The notes beneath the pieces are model-generated. The model searched no databases and had not been told where the DNA came from. It saw only the letters and a program-made list of their open reading frames with translations. Position numbers and translations under genes: made by a program. A stretch of DNA of 64,000 nt from Pseudomonas triticicola (lineage in GTDB: Bacteria; Pseudomonadota; Gammaproteobacteria; Pseudomonadales; Pseudomonadaceae). The stretch lies in the NCBI RefSeq assembly GCF_019145375.1, contig NZ_JAHSTX010000001.1, forward strand, positions 528,501 to 592,500, written 5' to 3'. This document shows, in pieces, positions 8,727 to 17,064 of this stretch (the first letter of the stretch is position 1; the number at the start of each line of letters is the position of its first letter).

Positions 8727-9109
8727 TTATGTTATTGATTCAAACCGCATTCATTAAGCGATCATTGACTCGCAATAACATCGAAAAGGTAACACTGAAG
8801 TCAGTATGCCATTAACCGGCAGGCAACTAACCGGCGGCATAATACCACTTAACATACCGTTGGTCGCGGGTGCTATATATGTCCATTCAGTCAGGAAATA
8901 GCGGATCGTGGACGCAAGTTCCATATTGGAAAAGTTTGAGTTGTTGTATTTGGGCCACTTCGATGTACCGGGAAGTGCCGCTGGGTCCACACAGGGAAAC
9001 CCTGATGCGGGCACTTGGAAATTAACCGTTGGTCGGGCTGATTATTTGCCCCGGATTGTCGCTTTCAGGCACGAACTATTCATTTACGACAATATTGCGA
9101 CTGACAGGC
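8727..9109. other. AT-richer intergenic stretch with direct repeat
   Basis: This segment is lower in GC than its neighbours. It contains a direct repeat TAACCGGC at 8813-8820 and 8828-8835 (15-nt period), a possible regulator site for the histidine kinase promoter. A doubtful short reading frame (8908-9129) lies on the plus strand. Nothing else is supported. Confidence 0.4.
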
Positions 9110-9129
9110 TCAAGCCTGGCGCGCGGTAA
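8908..9129 (+). CDS. Doubtful small hypothetical ORF
   Basis: A 73-codon frame from GTG 8908 (VDASSILEKFELLYLGHFDV...). It has plausible amino-acid composition but no family I recognise and only a weak ribosome site. It is AT-richer than its neighbours and its last 20 bases overlap the end of the convergent Hpt-like gene. It could be a small native gene, a remnant of an acquired gene, or chance. Listed only so that the region is not left blank. Confidence 0.25.
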   Translation: MDASSILEKFELLYLGHFDVPGSAAGSTQGNPDAGTWKLTVGRADYLPRIVAFRHELFIYDNIATDRLKPGAR

Positions 9130-9580
9130 AGGGCGAAGAGAGCAAACGTTTGCTCACCACCTTCGGCTCGAACGAGGATTGGCCCATTTGTGCGGCGAAG
9201 GCTTCGAGCAGATCTGTCTGTTCACTTTTATCCAGAGTCAGCTGCCCGGTCTTGTGGTCGACCAGCTCAAGCTGCCATGCCATCAGGGTGAAACAGTCTC
9301 GCAAGGCATCGAGTGCCTGTTCGTGCAGGTCGACGCGATCCTGGGTCAGATTGAGCAGACTGTAGATGTGCAGGGAAAACTCGGAGATTGCTTCCAGTGC
9401 CAAGGCTTCGGCGCGGCCCGCCAGCTTCAGCAGAGTGCCGAGCATGCAGTCGATGGCATCCTTGTCATTGCTGATCAGTTGCAGATGGCTCAGGCATTCT
9501 TCGGACTTGGCGAGAAGCGTTTCGGCCTCGACCAGAAATTCGGGGAAGCGTTGCGCCCAGTCTTTACGGTCGATTGGCAT
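9110..9580 (-). CDS. Hpt-like helical protein lacking the phospho-acceptor histidine
   Basis: 156 residues from the ATG at 9580, chosen because GGAG lies six bases upstream; longer in-frame starts up to 9763 give an N-terminus of low plausibility. The protein is all-helical and resembles a CheA P1/Hpt domain: FLVEAETLLAKSEECLSHL corresponds to helix A, and GTLLKLAGRAEALALEAI to the AHTLKG-S-A phosphorylation helix. At the histidine position there is a threonine, so classical phosphotransfer is unlikely. The CheV-like gene starts divergently about 450 bases away, suggesting a chemotaxis or receiver-binding role. This is inference from pattern only. Confidence 0.6.
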   Translation of the reverse strand: MPIDRKDWAQRFPEFLVEAETLLAKSEECLSHLQLISNDKDAIDCMLGTLLKLAGRAEALALEAISEFSLHIYSLLNLTQDRVDLHEQALDALRDCFTLMAWQLELVDHKTGQLTLDKSEQTDLLEAFAAQMGQSSFEPKVVSKRLLSSPFTARQA

Positions 9581-10034
9581 GTTCATCTCCACCACGTCGT
9601 GTTGGTTGACGGATGGCCGTGTGTGGCGACGATCGTGAATCGTCGGCAGATCGCGCCCGGCGGTGCAGGTGCACGGACCGAGGGGTTCCAGAGGGTGGGT
9701 TGCCACTGAATTGCGATCGCACACAATAGCCTGACTCCGTTCATGCAATGAGAATGGCGTCACAGTAATGGCTATTGGAAATGGCGAATATCAGGTTGGG
9801 CCTGATTGATCCTAGGGGAATCCCTTAGGCGCGGGAACCTAACGTGCAAACCGAGGTCGCGCCGCAATGAATCTAGCAGATGAAATCACGATTGCCAGTA
9901 AAGCATGATGTCAGTGTGACATCAATGGCCGTTTGTGGCATTTTTAGCGGCGCGCTTTACAGCAATCAAGATTAGCTGAATGCAGCCGATAAACACCCAT
10001 AGTGAATTCATCAGAACAAGCCCAGGAGTCATTG
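9581..10034. other. Divergent control region between Hpt-like gene and cheV-like gene
   Basis: About 450 non-coding bases. The clearest element is a perfect palindrome TGATGTCAGTGTGACATCA at 9906-9924 (8-bp arms, 3-nt spacer), listed separately. A weaker imperfect dyad (CCTAGGGGAATCCCTTAGG) lies near 9811-9829. No convincing gene is seen. Confidence 0.5.
9906..9924. promoter_or_regulatory. Perfect 19-bp palindrome, candidate operator
   Basis: TGATGTCA-GTG-TGACATCA has two perfect 8-bp arms, about 110 bases before the CheV-like start codon. It has no T tract, so it is more like a protein-binding site than a terminator. The binding protein is unknown. Confidence 0.45.
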
Positions 10035-10970
10035 ATGGCCGGCATTCTCGACACGGTAGACCAACGCACGCAACTGGTGGGTGAGAATCGCCTGGAAATC
10101 CTCATGTTTCGCCTGGCCGGACGCCAGCTGTTCGCGATCAACGTGTTCAAGGTTCAGGAAGTGCTGCAGTTGCCCAAGCTGACCCTGATGCCGCAGCGTC
10201 ATCCTTTCGTCTGCGGCGTGGTCAATCTGCGCGGGCAGACCCTGCCGGTGATCGACCTGTCCCAGGCAATCGGCATGCGCCCACTGGTGCCGGGCCCGAA
10301 CAGCACGATCATCGTCACCGAATACAACCGTTCGGTGCAGGCCTTCCTCGTCGGCGGTGTCGACCGCATCGTCAACATGAACTGGGAAGCCATTCTGCCG
10401 CCGCCGACCAGTGCTGGCCGTCAGCATTATCTGACCGCGATCAGCAAGGTCGACGATCAACTGGTGGAGATCATCGACGTCGAGAAAGTCCTCGCTGAAA
10501 TCGTCCCGTACAACGCCAAGGTCTCGCGCGAGAAACTCGACGATCCGGTACTGGAGCGCGCCCGTGGCCGCGAAGTCTTGCTGGTGGACGACTCCAATGT
10601 AGCGCTCTCGCAATTGCGCGATACCCTCGGACAGCTCGGGGTGAAAATGCACATTGCCAGCGACGGTCTGAAAGCCTTGAACATGCTCAAGGCCTGGGCC
10701 GATACCGGCGTGCACATGACCGACAAACTGCTGATGATTTTCACCGACGCGGAAATGCCGGAAATGGACGGTTATCGCCTGACCACGGAGATCCGCAACG
10801 ACCCTCGCCTGCGTGGCCTGTACGTCGTACTGCACACCTCGCTATCGGGCAGTTTCAACGACTCAATGGTGAAGAAGGTCGGCTGCGACAACTTCCTTTC
10901 CAAATTCCAGCCGGACAAACTGGTCGACGTGGTGCGCCAGCGTCTGATGCTCGACGCCGTGCCGGCCTGA
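10035..10970 (+). CDS. cheV: CheV-like chemotaxis coupling protein (CheW + receiver)
   Basis: 311 residues from the ATG at 10035, preceded by AGGAG. The N-terminal CheW domain (about 20-165) has MFRLAGRQLFAINVFKVQEVL and VVNLRGQTLPVIDLSQA. The C-terminal receiver (about 180-305) has LLVDDSNVA and the phospho-acceptor in MIFTDAEMPEMDGY. CheV couples chemoreceptors to CheA and adapts signalling through phosphorylation. Pseudomonads carry several CheV paralogues, so the exact number is not assigned. The divergent Hpt-like gene nearby may be a partner. A REP pair follows the stop codon. Confidence 0.9.
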   Translation: MAGILDTVDQRTQLVGENRLEILMFRLAGRQLFAINVFKVQEVLQLPKLTLMPQRHPFVCGVVNLRGQTLPVIDLSQAIGMRPLVPGPNSTIIVTEYNRSVQAFLVGGVDRIVNMNWEAILPPPTSAGRQHYLTAISKVDDQLVEIIDVEKVLAEIVPYNAKVSREKLDDPVLERARGREVLLVDDSNVALSQLRDTLGQLGVKMHIASDGLKALNMLKAWADTGVHMTDKLLMIFTDAEMPEMDGYRLTTEIRNDPRLRGLYVVLHTSLSGSFNDSMVKKVGCDNFLSKFQPDKLVDVVRQRLMLDAVPA

Positions 10971-10990
10971 AACACGCACATTTTGCTTCC

Positions 10991-11079
10991 TGTGGGAGCG
11001 AGCCTGCTCGCGAAAGCGCAGGGTCTGACACATCGATGGTGAATGTGCCGGCCTCTTCGCGAGCAGGCTCGCTCCCACA
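10991..11079. repeat. Inverted REP pair (REPIN) 1
   Basis: Two head-to-head copies of GTGGGAGCGAGCCTGCTCGC (10992-11014 and its complement 11056-11078) with a 41-nt middle. This is the P. fluorescens-type REP and lies between the cheV-like and MOSC genes. Seven such pairs occur in this window. Confidence 0.92.
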
Positions 11080-11160
11080 GAAGTGCATTTACATTAATGA
11101 CGGCTTTGATTCGGTATTGAAGCTCGTATAGGGTGGCGTTTTTCCATCAGGGAGCTGGCC

Positions 11161-11967
11161 ATGCTGCGTCTGAGCGCGCTTTATCGTTACCCGTTGAAAT
11201 CCGGCAAGGGCGAAATCCTGCAAAGCATTGAGCTGGACAAGCTCGGGCTGGCGGGCGACCGACGCTGGATGCTGGTGGACGAGGCCAGCGGGCGCTTTCT
11301 GACCCAGCGTGCCGAAGCGAAGATGAGTCAGTTGTCGGCGTTATGGAATGCCGGCGGCGGTCTGACCCTCAGCGCTCCAGAGCAGGGTGCTATCGAAGTC
11401 GCGCTGCCCGCTGCCGACGCCGAGCTGCGCGGTGTGACGATCTGGCGTGACACCCTGCGGGTGCCGGACGCCGGTGATCAAGCCGCGCGGTTTGTCAGCG
11501 ACTTCCTCGGCAAGCCGACACGCCTGGTGCAGATGCCGCTGGAGCGGGCACGTACCACGCAAGCGGGTTTCGGCAAGGATGACGATCAAGTGGCGTTCGC
11601 CGACGGTTATCCATTGCTGCTGATCGGCGAAGCCTCGCGGCTGGCGCTCTCGGAAGCGGTAGGGCGAGAGCTGGAGATGCTGCGCTTTCGCCCGAATCTG
11701 GTCATCGAAGGCAGCGCACCTTACGCCGAGGACAACTGGAAACGTATTCGCATCGGCGATATCGAGTTTCGCGTGGTCAAGCCGTGCGCGCGTTGCATCA
11801 TGACCACTGTCGACCCGCAAACCGGTGAGCGCAGCGCCGATCGCGAGCCGTTCGCGACGTTACAGAAACATCGCTCAACCGCCGATGGCGCGATGTTCGG
11901 ACAGAATCTGGTCAACGACGGCAAAGGCCGCCTGGAAGTCGGCATGCCGGTGGAAATCCTCGAATAG
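11161..11967 (+). CDS. MOSC-domain protein (YcbX-like, molybdenum cofactor binding)
   Basis: 268 residues: an N-terminal MOSC_N beta-barrel (about 1-120, LSALYRYPLKSGKGE) and a MOSC domain (about 125-265). The conserved cysteine that binds the molybdenum cofactor lies in VVKPCARCIMTTVDPQTGE near residue 203. Relatives such as YcbX and mARC reduce N-hydroxylated compounds with cofactor made by the mobA/moaB/moeA pathway found earlier in this window. It lacks the C-terminal ferredoxin domain of YcbX, so electrons must come from a separate protein. Monocistronic, ending at a hairpin terminator. Confidence 0.88.
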   Translation: MLRLSALYRYPLKSGKGEILQSIELDKLGLAGDRRWMLVDEASGRFLTQRAEAKMSQLSALWNAGGGLTLSAPEQGAIEVALPAADAELRGVTIWRDTLRVPDAGDQAARFVSDFLGKPTRLVQMPLERARTTQAGFGKDDDQVAFADGYPLLLIGEASRLALSEAVGRELEMLRFRPNLVIEGSAPYAEDNWKRIRIGDIEFRVVKPCARCIMTTVDPQTGERSADREPFATLQKHRSTADGAMFGQNLVNDGKGRLEVGMPVEILE

Positions 11968-11982
11968 GTTGTCGCTGAAACG

Positions 11983-12019
11983 AAAAATGCCCGGGTCTTT
12001 TGGACACGGGCATTTTTTT
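11983..12019. terminator. Bidirectional rho-independent terminator
   Basis: AAAAATGCCCG and CGGGCATTTTT form an 11-bp stem around a 13-nt loop, with a run of seven T. It separates the MOSC gene (plus) from the convergent ppnP (minus). Confidence 0.88.
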
Positions 12020-12039
12020 GCGCTGTGAAACCGGCGGGA

Positions 12040-12324
12040 TCAGCCGCGGTATTCGCACAGGTAAGCGGTATCCACTTCGACTTTCAGCTGGAACTTGCTG
12101 TTGGCCGGGACGTTGAACTGGCTGCCGGCGGCGAAGGTTTCCCAGTCGCTGCTGTCTGGCAGTTTTACGCTCAGCGCGCCGGACACCACGTGCATGATCT
12201 CGCGCTGGCTGGTGCCGAATTCGTATTCGCCCGGGGCCATGACGCCAATGGTCGCCGGACCTTCAGCGGTGCCAAAGGCGATCGACTTGACGGTGCCGTC
12301 GAAGTACTCGTTGACTTTAAACAT
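12040..12324 (-). CDS. ppnP: Pyrimidine/purine nucleoside phosphorylase PpnP
   Basis: A 94-residue single-domain cupin (formerly DUF1255/YaiE) that phosphorolyses many nucleosides to free bases and ribose-1-phosphate. Family signatures seen: [13 protein letters not shown] at the start, [15 protein letters not shown] near residue 26, and [11 protein letters not shown] near residue 47, then [13 protein letters not shown]. Full length, cytosolic, monocistronic. Confidence 0.92.
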   Translation of the reverse strand: MFKVNEYFDGTVKSIAFGTAEGPATIGVMAPGEYEFGTSQREIMHVVSGALSVKLPDSSDWETFAAGSQFNVPANSKFQLKVEVDTAYLCEYRG

Positions 12325-12395
12325 GGGCGGATTCCTCGAAAAGGGCTTAAAAGGGGGCGGCCAGTATGCACAAGGCTTTTCGCGCCGTCACGCGC

Positions 12396-12938
12396 CTATA
12401 GCGGCAGAACCAATGGCAACAACCGTGCAGTATTGCGGGCATCTTCCAGCGCGCGATGTTGTTGGCCGTTGAACTGCATGCCCGCCAGTTGCAACGCGGC
12501 GTTGAGCCCCAGCGGTCGTTCCAGGCGGCGGGCCTTGGCGAAGCGCTGTTTGAGGTTCATGTGCGGGACTTTGCTCAGGCCGCTGTCGATGTGCAGGCGC
12601 TGCCACTCCTGCAGCAACTGCTGGCGATCGTAACCGCCCCAACTGGCCCAGCCGTCAAGGCGAGCCTGATGCTGTGCCAGCCAACGCTCAAAGGCTGGCC
12701 AGACGTCGCTCAGCGGTTGCGCCGAATCGATATTGGCCTGGCTGATGTGCGTCAGCTCCCGACAGAATGGCGTCAGCAATGGCCGGCGGGTCGGTTTGAC
12801 GAAGCGCTGGAAGTGATCCTGCTCGCGCCCGGCGCGGTCGACCAGGGTCGCACCGATCTCGATAATTTCCATTTCCGTGACCGGCCAGCCACCCTCGTCT
12901 GTGGTGGCTTCCAGATCTATGACCAGCCAATGGGGCAT
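12396..12938 (-). CDS. DEDDh 3'-5' exonuclease (RNase T/KapD-like)
   Basis: A 180-residue DnaQ-fold exonuclease. The metal-binding residues are visible: Exo I WLVIDLEATTD (D8 and E10), Exo II in the GGYDRQQLLQEW stretch near residue 101, and Exo III HRALEDARNTARL with the general-base histidine near residue 160. The nucleic-acid substrate cannot be told. The wide ELTHISQANIDSA segment near residue 61 is typical of the ERI-1/KapD branch. It lies 72 bases beyond ppnP on the same strand and probably has its own promoter. Confidence 0.88.
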   Translation of the reverse strand: MPHWLVIDLEATTDEGGWPVTEMEIIEIGATLVDRAGREQDHFQRFVKPTRRPLLTPFCRELTHISQANIDSAQPLSDVWPAFERWLAQHQARLDGWASWGGYDRQQLLQEWQRLHIDSGLSKVPHMNLKQRFAKARRLERPLGLNAALQLAGMQFNGQQHRALEDARNTARLLPLVLPL

Positions 12939-13008
12939 CGCAGGGTTCCTGATTTCCGCGTTCTGATTTATCAGAGCGTAGTCAAACCCCGCGCTTGTGC
13001 CCGGGCGA

Positions 13009-14970
13009 CTACTCGACCTGCAACAGAACCTGACGATTTTTTACCTGATCGCCGACCTTCACTTGCACCCGTTTGAGCACGCCATCGATGCCGGCCTTCA
13101 ACGGATGCTCCATTTTCATTGCCTCCAGCACCACCAGCAATTGACCCTTGCTGACCGTACTGCCTTCGCTGACCAGCACGTCGACAATGGCACCGTCCAT
13201 CGGGGCTTTGAGGGTGCCGGAGGCGACGCTGGTCTGACTGTCGATCGGCGCATGAGTTCGATCCTCCAGGCGCAGGCTGCCCGGATGGGTGAACAGCCAC
13301 AGCTGCTGATCGTGCAGACGATAGGCGTGGCGCTGGCGCAGACCATCAACTTCGATGGTGATCGATTGCGCGGCGTGCTCAATGATTTTCACCTCCACAG
13401 TGCTTTCGCCAGCCTGCACGACCAACTCGCCGGTTTTGCGCGCCAGCACCGACAGCGTCCAGTCCTGTTCGTCACTGCCGAGTCGATAGTGCAACGGCAC
13501 GCTGGCGTTGTTGCGCCAGCCATTCAACGGGGCGCGATGGGGCAGGGCGCTGGCCTGATAGAACAACGCCACGGCAATCGCCAGTTGCGCCGTCGTCGGC
13601 ACATAAGTGTTGAGGCAGGCATGGCTGGAAAAATGTTGCTGGATGAAAGCGGTGCTGAAGTCGCCGCTGATGAACTGCGGATGTTGCAGCAGGCCTTCGA
13701 GCAAGCGTTGGTTGCTTTGCACGCCAAGCAGCACGGTGTCCTGCACCGCTCGCAACAATTTGCGCCGCGCCTCTTCGCGGGTTGCGCCGTGGGCGATCAG
13801 TTTGCCCAGCAGCGGGTCGTAGAACGGGCTCACCGACTGGCCTTCAAGCAGACCGTGATCGATCCGTGCGCCGTGATCCGAAGCCGGTTGCCATGCGGCA
13901 ATTCGGCCGGTTTGCGGAAGAAAATCCGCAGCGGGATCTTCAGCGTAGAGGCGCACTTCCATGGCGTGACCGTCGAGACGGATCTGCTCCTGCGTCAGCG
14001 GTAGCGGCTGGCCCTCGGCAACCAGCAACTGCCATGCGACCAGATCCAGCCCGGTGATCAATTCCGTCACCGGATGCTCGACCTGCAGACGGGTGTTCAT
14101 CTCCAGAAAGTAGAACTGCCCGCACGCGTCGAGGAGGAACTCCACGGTGCCAGCGCCGACGTAATCCACCGCGCGCCCGGCCTTGAGCGCCGCTTCGCCC
14201 ATGGCCTGGCGCAGCTCGGCGGTCATCACCGGGCACGGCGCTTCTTCGATGACTTTCTGATGGCGGCGCTGGATCGAGCAATCGCGTTCGCCGAGGTAGA
14301 CCAGATTGCCGTGCTGGTCGCCGAATAGCTGCACTTCGACATGGCGTGGCTCGACCAACGCTTGCTCGAGAATCAACTCGTCACTGCCGAAACCGTTCAT
14401 TGCTTCGGACCGCGCGGTGCGCAGTTGCGCCGCCAGTTCGCTGGCCTCGTGCACCAGACGCATGCCACGTCCACCGCCGCCGGCGCTGGCCTTGATCATC
14501 AGCGGATAGCCGATGCGTTCGGCTTCGGCCAGCAGCGTCGCGTCGTCCTGCGCTGCGCCTTGATAGCCGGCAATGCACGGCACGCCGGCGTCAAGCATGG
14601 CGATTTTCGACAGGCGTTTGCTGCCCATCAGTTCGATCGCTTCGACGCTGGGGCCGATGAAAGTCAGCCCGGCTTTGGCGCAGGCGCGGGCGAAATCGGC
14701 GTTTTCCGAGAGAAAGCCGTAGCCCGGGTGAATCGCGTCGGCGCCGCTGCGGCGGGCGGCGTCGAGGATCGCCGCAATGTTGAGGTACGACTGCTGCACC
14801 GGCGCCGGGCCGATGTGCACGGCTTGGTCGGCCATTTGCACGTGTAGCGCATCGGCGTCGGCGTCGCTGAACACGGCGACGGTGCGATAACCCAGCGCCT
14901 GGGCCGTGCGCTGGATGCGGCAGGCGATTTCACCGCGGTTGGCGATCAGGATTTTGTGGAGGGTGGGCAT
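13009..14970 (-). CDS. atuF: Geranyl-CoA carboxylase alpha (biotin) subunit AtuF
   Basis: 653 residues from the ATG at 14970. It has a biotin carboxylase (about 1-450) with ILIANRGEIACRI, the ATP-grasp loop KASAGGGGRGMRLV and EMNTRLQVEHPVTE. A linking BT domain follows, then a C-terminal biotinyl domain with EAMKMEH; K619 is the biotinylated lysine. It carboxylates biotin for AtuC to act on geranyl-CoA in citronellol/geraniol breakdown. On its own it could be the LiuD methylcrotonyl-CoA carboxylase subunit, but the atuA-type operon context favours AtuF. A REP pair lies in the 112-base gap between atuE and atuF. Confidence 0.87.
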   Translation of the reverse strand: MPTLHKILIANRGEIACRIQRTAQALGYRTVAVFSDADADALHVQMADQAVHIGPAPVQQSYLNIAAILDAARRSGADAIHPGYGFLSENADFARACAKAGLTFIGPSVEAIELMGSKRLSKIAMLDAGVPCIAGYQGAAQDDATLLAEAERIGYPLMIKASAGGGGRGMRLVHEASELAAQLRTARSEAMNGFGSDELILEQALVEPRHVEVQLFGDQHGNLVYLGERDCSIQRRHQKVIEEAPCPVMTAELRQAMGEAALKAGRAVDYVGAGTVEFLLDACGQFYFLEMNTRLQVEHPVTELITGLDLVAWQLLVAEGQPLPLTQEQIRLDGHAMEVRLYAEDPAADFLPQTGRIAAWQPASDHGARIDHGLLEGQSVSPFYDPLLGKLIAHGATREEARRKLLRAVQDTVLLGVQSNQRLLEGLLQHPQFISGDFSTAFIQQHFSSHACLNTYVPTTAQLAIAVALFYQASALPHRAPLNGWRNNASVPLHYRLGSDEQDWTLSVLARKTGELVVQAGESTVEVKIIEHAAQSITIEVDGLRQRHAYRLHDQQLWLFTHPGSLRLEDRTHAPIDSQTSVASGTLKAPMDGAIVDVLVSEGSTVSKGQLLVVLEAMKMEHPLKAGIDGVLKRVQVKVGDQVKNRQVLLQVE

Positions 14971-15011
14971 GGTGGGGTTCCTGAAATGATAGCGGTGAAT
15001 GGGATGGCCGC

Positions 15012-15079
15012 ATCGCGAGCAGGCTCGCTCCCACATTCGGAATGCATTTCGACCTGTGGGAGCGAGCCTGCTCGCGAAG
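15012..15079. repeat. Inverted REP pair 2, inside the atu operon
   Basis: Two REP copies (15013-15035 and 15055-15078) in opposite orientation fill most of the 112-base gap between atuE and atuF. The stem-loop could stabilise the upstream mRNA or reduce atuF translation. Confidence 0.9.
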
Positions 15080-15082
15080 CTT

Positions 15083-15880
15083 TTAGCTGACCCACCGAGG
15101 TTTGCGTTTCTGCATAAAAGCCATGGTCCCCTCGACTCCCTCGCCTCCGGTTACCGCCGCGCTGAACCACTGCGCCGCCTCATCGAGCAATTCACTCGAA
15201 GGCTGCCCGGCGCTGGCCAATAACAATTTTTTCGTCATCGCATTCGCTTCGGGTGCGCAGCGCAGCACCTGTTGCAAGACCTCATCCAGTTGCTCGGCCA
15301 ACGCTTGCGCATCCTGTTCAACGAAATGCACCAGCCCCAAACGATGCGCCTCGTGGCCATCGAAACGCGCTGCGGTCAGGGCCAGTCGGCGGGTTTCGGT
15401 CAGGCCTATCCGTTGCACCACAAACGGTGCGATTTGCGCCGGGATCAGGCCAAGGCTGGTTTCCGGCAAGCCGAACTGCGCCTGGTGATCGCTAATCGCA
15501 ATATCGCTGACGCAAGCCAGGCCGAAGCCGCCGCCGAGCACGGCGCCTTGCAGCACAGTGATCAGCACTTGCGGCGCATGTTGGGCTTGTTCCAGTAACG
15601 CGCCAAACGCCCGGTTCAACTCACGGTAAGCGTCCGCGCCCTGAGCCCGGGCACTGGCCATGTCCTTGATGTCGCCGCCGGCACAAAAATGCCCGCCGGC
15701 ACCGCTGAGCACCAAGGCCCGCACTGTGCGGTCATCGTGCACCGCCGCCAGCACCGCGCGCAGTTCGGCGACCATTTGCAGGCTCATCGCGTTGCGGCTG
15801 TCCGGGCGGTTGAGGGTGATGTGCAGCACGCCGCCATGCAGTTCCAGCAACAGCGTCTGGCAATCGGGCAGGCTGCTCAT
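15083..15880 (-). CDS. atuE: Isohexenylglutaconyl-CoA hydratase AtuE (crotonase family)
   Basis: 265 residues of the enoyl-CoA hydratase fold. The oxyanion-hole segments are GAGGHFCAGGDIKDM near residue 60 and GAVLGGGFGLACVSDIAI near residue 113; the catalytic-acid region is FGLPETSLGLIPAQ near residue 140. It hydrates the product of geranyl-CoA carboxylation. Start ATG 15880 overlaps the atuD stop by 4 bases (ATGA); an open frame runs on upstream inside atuD but is spurious. Methylglutaconyl-CoA hydratase (LiuC) is the close alternative; context decides. Confidence 0.86.
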   Translation of the reverse strand: MSSLPDCQTLLLELHGGVLHITLNRPDSRNAMSLQMVAELRAVLAAVHDDRTVRALVLSGAGGHFCAGGDIKDMASARAQGADAYRELNRAFGALLEQAQHAPQVLITVLQGAVLGGGFGLACVSDIAISDHQAQFGLPETSLGLIPAQIAPFVVQRIGLTETRRLALTAARFDGHEAHRLGLVHFVEQDAQALAEQLDEVLQQVLRCAPEANAMTKKLLLASAGQPSSELLDEAAQWFSAAVTGGEGVEGTMAFMQKRKPRWVS

Positions 15881-17034
15881 TTCTTTTTCCCCGGCAGGGT
15901 GCCCATCAGTTTGCAGATGATCCCCAGCATGATTTCGTCGGCGCCGCCGCCAATCGATACCAGGCGCACATCGCGATAGGCGCGGGCCACCGGGTTGTCC
16001 CACATGAAGCCCATGCCGCCCCAATATTGCAGGCAGCTGTCGCTGACTTCCCGGCCCAAGCGTCCGGCCTTGAGCTTGGCCATCGACGCCAGGCGCGTGA
16101 CGTCCTGGCCTTTGATGTACTGCTCGGTGGCCTGATAGACCAGTGCGCGCAGGCATTCGATTTCGGTCTGCAATTCGGCGAGGCGGAAGTGGATCACCTG
16201 GTTGTCGATCAGCGCGTTGCCGAAGGTCTTGCGCTCCTTGCAGTACTCGATGGTGCTGTCGATGCAATATTCCAGGCCCTTGATCATGTTCGCCGCGCCG
16301 AACAGGCGTTCTTCCTGGAACTGCAGCATCTGCATCATGAACCCGGCGCCTTCATGGCCGATGCGATTGCGCTGCGGCACGCGCACGTTGTCGAAGAACA
16401 CCTGCGCGGTTTCCGAGCTGCGCATGCCGAGCTTGTCCAGGTGCGAACTGAGGCTGATCCCCGGGGTGTTCATCGGCACCATGATCAGCGACTTGTTGAT
16501 GTGTGGCTTGTCGTCCGAAGTGTTGGCCAGCAGGCAGATGAAATCGGCGCTCGGCGAGTTGGTGATCCACATTTTGCTGCCGTTGATCACATAGTCGTCG
16601 CCGTCCTTGCGCGCAGTGGTTTTCAGCCCGGCGACATCGGAACCGGCGCCGACTTCAGAGACGCCGATGCAGCCGACCTGTTCGCCCGTGATGGCCGGGC
16701 GCAGGAATTCTTCGCGCAATTCATCGGAGCCGAAGCGGGCGAGGGCGGGTGTGCACATGTCGGTCTGCACGCCGATCGACATCGGAATCCCGCCGCAATG
16801 AATGGTGCCGAACTCTTCGGCGGCGACGATCGAATAGCTGTAGTCGAGGCCCATGCCACCGAATTTTTCCGGCTTGGAAATGCCCAGCAGACCCAGTTCG
16901 CCGGCCTTGCGGAAAATCTCGTGGATGGGGAAGCGTCCGGCCTTTTCCCACTCTTCGACGTGCGGGTTGATCTCGTGCGTGACGAACTGGCGGACGGTGC
17001 GGCGCAGGGCTTCGTGTTCCGGGGTGAAGATCAT
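15877..17034 (-). CDS. atuD: Citronellyl-CoA dehydrogenase AtuD (acyl-CoA dehydrogenase)
   Basis: A 385-residue FAD-dependent acyl-CoA dehydrogenase that oxidises citronellyl-CoA to geranyl-CoA. Motifs: IGVSEVGAGSDVAGLKTTA near residue 137 (FAD and substrate site), the QERLFGAANMI region near residue 240, and the C-terminal QYWGGMGFMWDNPVARAYRD near residue 340. Full length. It lies 30 bases behind atuC and is coupled to atuE by an ATGA overlap. Confidence 0.88.
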   Translation of the reverse strand: MIFTPEHEALRRTVRQFVTHEINPHVEEWEKAGRFPIHEIFRKAGELGLLGISKPEKFGGMGLDYSYSIVAAEEFGTIHCGGIPMSIGVQTDMCTPALARFGSDELREEFLRPAITGEQVGCIGVSEVGAGSDVAGLKTTARKDGDDYVINGSKMWITNSPSADFICLLANTSDDKPHINKSLIMVPMNTPGISLSSHLDKLGMRSSETAQVFFDNVRVPQRNRIGHEGAGFMMQMLQFQEERLFGAANMIKGLEYCIDSTIEYCKERKTFGNALIDNQVIHFRLAELQTEIECLRALVYQATEQYIKGQDVTRLASMAKLKAGRLGREVSDSCLQYWGGMGFMWDNPVARAYRDVRLVSIGGGADEIMLGIICKLMGTLPGKKK

Positions 17035-17064
17035 TGTTGTTGTTCTCCGTAGGATCCGTGGCGG

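Noticed and set aside
15881..16267. N-terminal extension of AtuE
   Set aside because: Lies entirely inside atuD in another frame; the ATGA-coupled ATG at 15880 is the normal start.
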